From a virus: DNA of 41,814 bases. The stretch spans positions 1-41,814 of IMG/VR virus record IMGVR_UViG_3300020455_000029. One strand, 5' to 3'. Below the pieces are notes generated by a model that saw only the letters and a list, made by a program, of their open reading frames with translations, was not told the DNA's origin and did no database searches. This document shows positions 41,032 to 41,814 of the stretch, piece after piece (positions within the stretch are counted from its first letter, which is position 1; every line of letters starts with the position of its first letter). Both the position numbers and the translations under genes were made by a program.

Positions 41032-41814
41032 GATTGGTTATTATTATTGCAATACTGATAAGTGTTGTAAGATAATCCCTAGAGGATGGCATGTAGGTCG
41101 TGGTGGATATATAGAACCAGATGAAGATAGTAAGAATGGGAAAAATGGAAATGGAAATGGTAACGGTGGTTCTGGCAACGGCAATGGTGGTAATGGAAAT
41201 GGTGGAAATGGTAATGGTGGTGGAATGTCTGAAGGATCTTTACATAAATGGTTCAAAGGTTCTAAGTCTAAAGATGGTAAAGGTGGATGGGTTAATGTAA
41301 CTACAGGTGGAACTTGTGCGAGTGATGAACCTGGTGAAGGTACACCCAAGTGTGTATCATCTTCTAAAAGGGCAAGTATGACTAAGGCAGAAAGAGCATC
41401 TGCATCTAGAAGAAAAAAAGCAGCAGATCCTGGTCAACAATCCAAGTCTGGTGCAGCAAAACCAACTTACGTATCTACTGACAAAAAGAAAATGAAAGAA
41501 GAAATTCAAATCACTGAAGCAGACAAAAAAGGCAAAGGTAGTGGCAAGAAAGATGCTTGCTACAAGAAAGTAAAAGCAAGTGCAAGTGTTTGGCCTTCTG
41601 CATATGCATCTGGTAGATTAGTTCAGTGTCGTAAGAAGGGTGCTGCCAACTATGGTAATAGTAAAAAAGAATCATACTCTTGGAGAGATGATTTTGATTA
41701 TATTGAAGAAGGTGCTGCTTGGACTAAGAAGTCTGGTAAGAATAAAGAAGGTGGATTAAATGAGAAAGGTAGAAAATCTTACGAACGTGAGAATCCTGGT
41801 TCTGATTTAAAAGC
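41018..41814 (+). CDS. GN-rich, cysteine-bearing phage protein with DUF5872/DUF6321-like segments (partial, runs off the window)
   Basis: ATG at 41018 inside the gp16 3' end; open to the window edge (265 codons). The N-terminus MKKCRIGYYYCNTDKCCKII then PRGWHVGRGGY carries four Cys in the first 20 residues, as in small phage proteins of marine myoviruses. A Gly/Asn linker (about 41-70) is followed by a basic segment with CASDEPGEGTPKCVSS, then ACYKKVKASASVWPSAYASG and LVQCRKKGAANYG, and finally AAWTKKSGKNKEGGLNEKGR then KSYERENPGSDLK. These last parts resemble DUF5872- and DUF6321-type sequences by memory. The function is unknown; nucleic-acid or capsid-related binding is possible. Confidence 0.75.
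   Translation, partial: MKKCRIGYYYCNTDKCCKIIPRGWHVGRGGYIEPDEDSKNGKNGNGNGNGGSGNGNGGNGNGGNGNGGGMSEGSLHKWFKGSKSKDGKGGWVNVTTGGTCASDEPGEGTPKCVSSSKRASMTKAERASASRRKKAADPGQQSKSGAAKPTYVSTDKKKMKEEIQITEADKKGKGSGKKDACYKKVKASASVWPSAYASGRLVQCRKKGAANYGNSKKESYSWRDDFDYIEEGAAWTKKSGKNKEGGLNEKGRKSYERENPGSDLK

Noticed and set aside
41044-41349. Proline-rich reverse-strand reading frame of 101 codons
   Set aside because: It is the antisense reflection of the Gly/Asn linker in the forward gene that follows gp16; low complexity and no expression signals.
1-41814. CRISPR array, insertion sequence or integrase/attachment site
   Set aside because: No evenly spaced near-identical repeats, transposase, integrase or tRNA-like attachment sequence was seen; the repeats present are protein-coding beta repeats or the dispersed gene-end elements.

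Overview
The window is a segment of a T4-like contractile-tailed phage (myovirus) genome, AT-rich and entirely encoded on the + strand. Synteny gp25-gp6-gp7-gp8-(large DUF4815 protein)-fibre-gp13-gp14-gp15-gp16 is the T4-type baseplate/neck/terminase late block. The many short conserved ORFs, the GVSTF-repeat fibre and the DUF4815 protein are typical of marine T4-like phages of picocyanobacteria. The low GC suggests a Prochlorococcus-type host, with an AT-rich alphaproteobacterial host as the alternative. No photosynthesis or other auxiliary metabolic gene is present to settle the host.

Region 1 (1-8031) is a dense array of small genes, many overlapping by ATGA or TAATG and most without known function. 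Those with readable chemistry are a putative PD-(D/E)XK nuclease (2265-2819), a Lys/Ala/Ser/Thr-rich histone-H1-like protein (2930-3301), a zinc-ribbon protein (1694-1885), a covalent-nucleotidyltransferase-like protein with KxDG and EGYV motifs (3858-4763) and two small membrane proteins. Transcription units are separated by an inverted-repeat element at gene ends, intrinsic terminators and host-type sigma-70 promoters. Two of these promoters sit so close to the ATG that the mRNA should be leaderless.

Region 2 (8032-9464) includes a 488-bp gene-free stretch. It holds four DnaA-box-like 9-mers, four copies of a GTAATCTG-ended repeat and a T4-late-type TATAAATA box, so it is a candidate replication origin or non-coding RNA locus. 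It is followed by four very small genes and a strong terminator.

Region 3 (9465-10771) carries an AbrB/MazE-like small DNA-binding protein, a DxD glycosyltransferase behind a perfect TTGACA-N17-TATAAT promoter, two small genes and a terminator.

Region 4 (10772-41814) is the late structural block. TATAAATA late-promoter boxes lie upstream of gp25 and gp8. gp7 (4466 aa) and the DUF4815 protein (2549 aa) are enormous and repeat-rich. A GxGY...P beta-repeat family recurs in gp7, gp8, the DUF4815 protein and gp14. The window ends inside a gene that follows gp16 in the position where gp17 might be expected.
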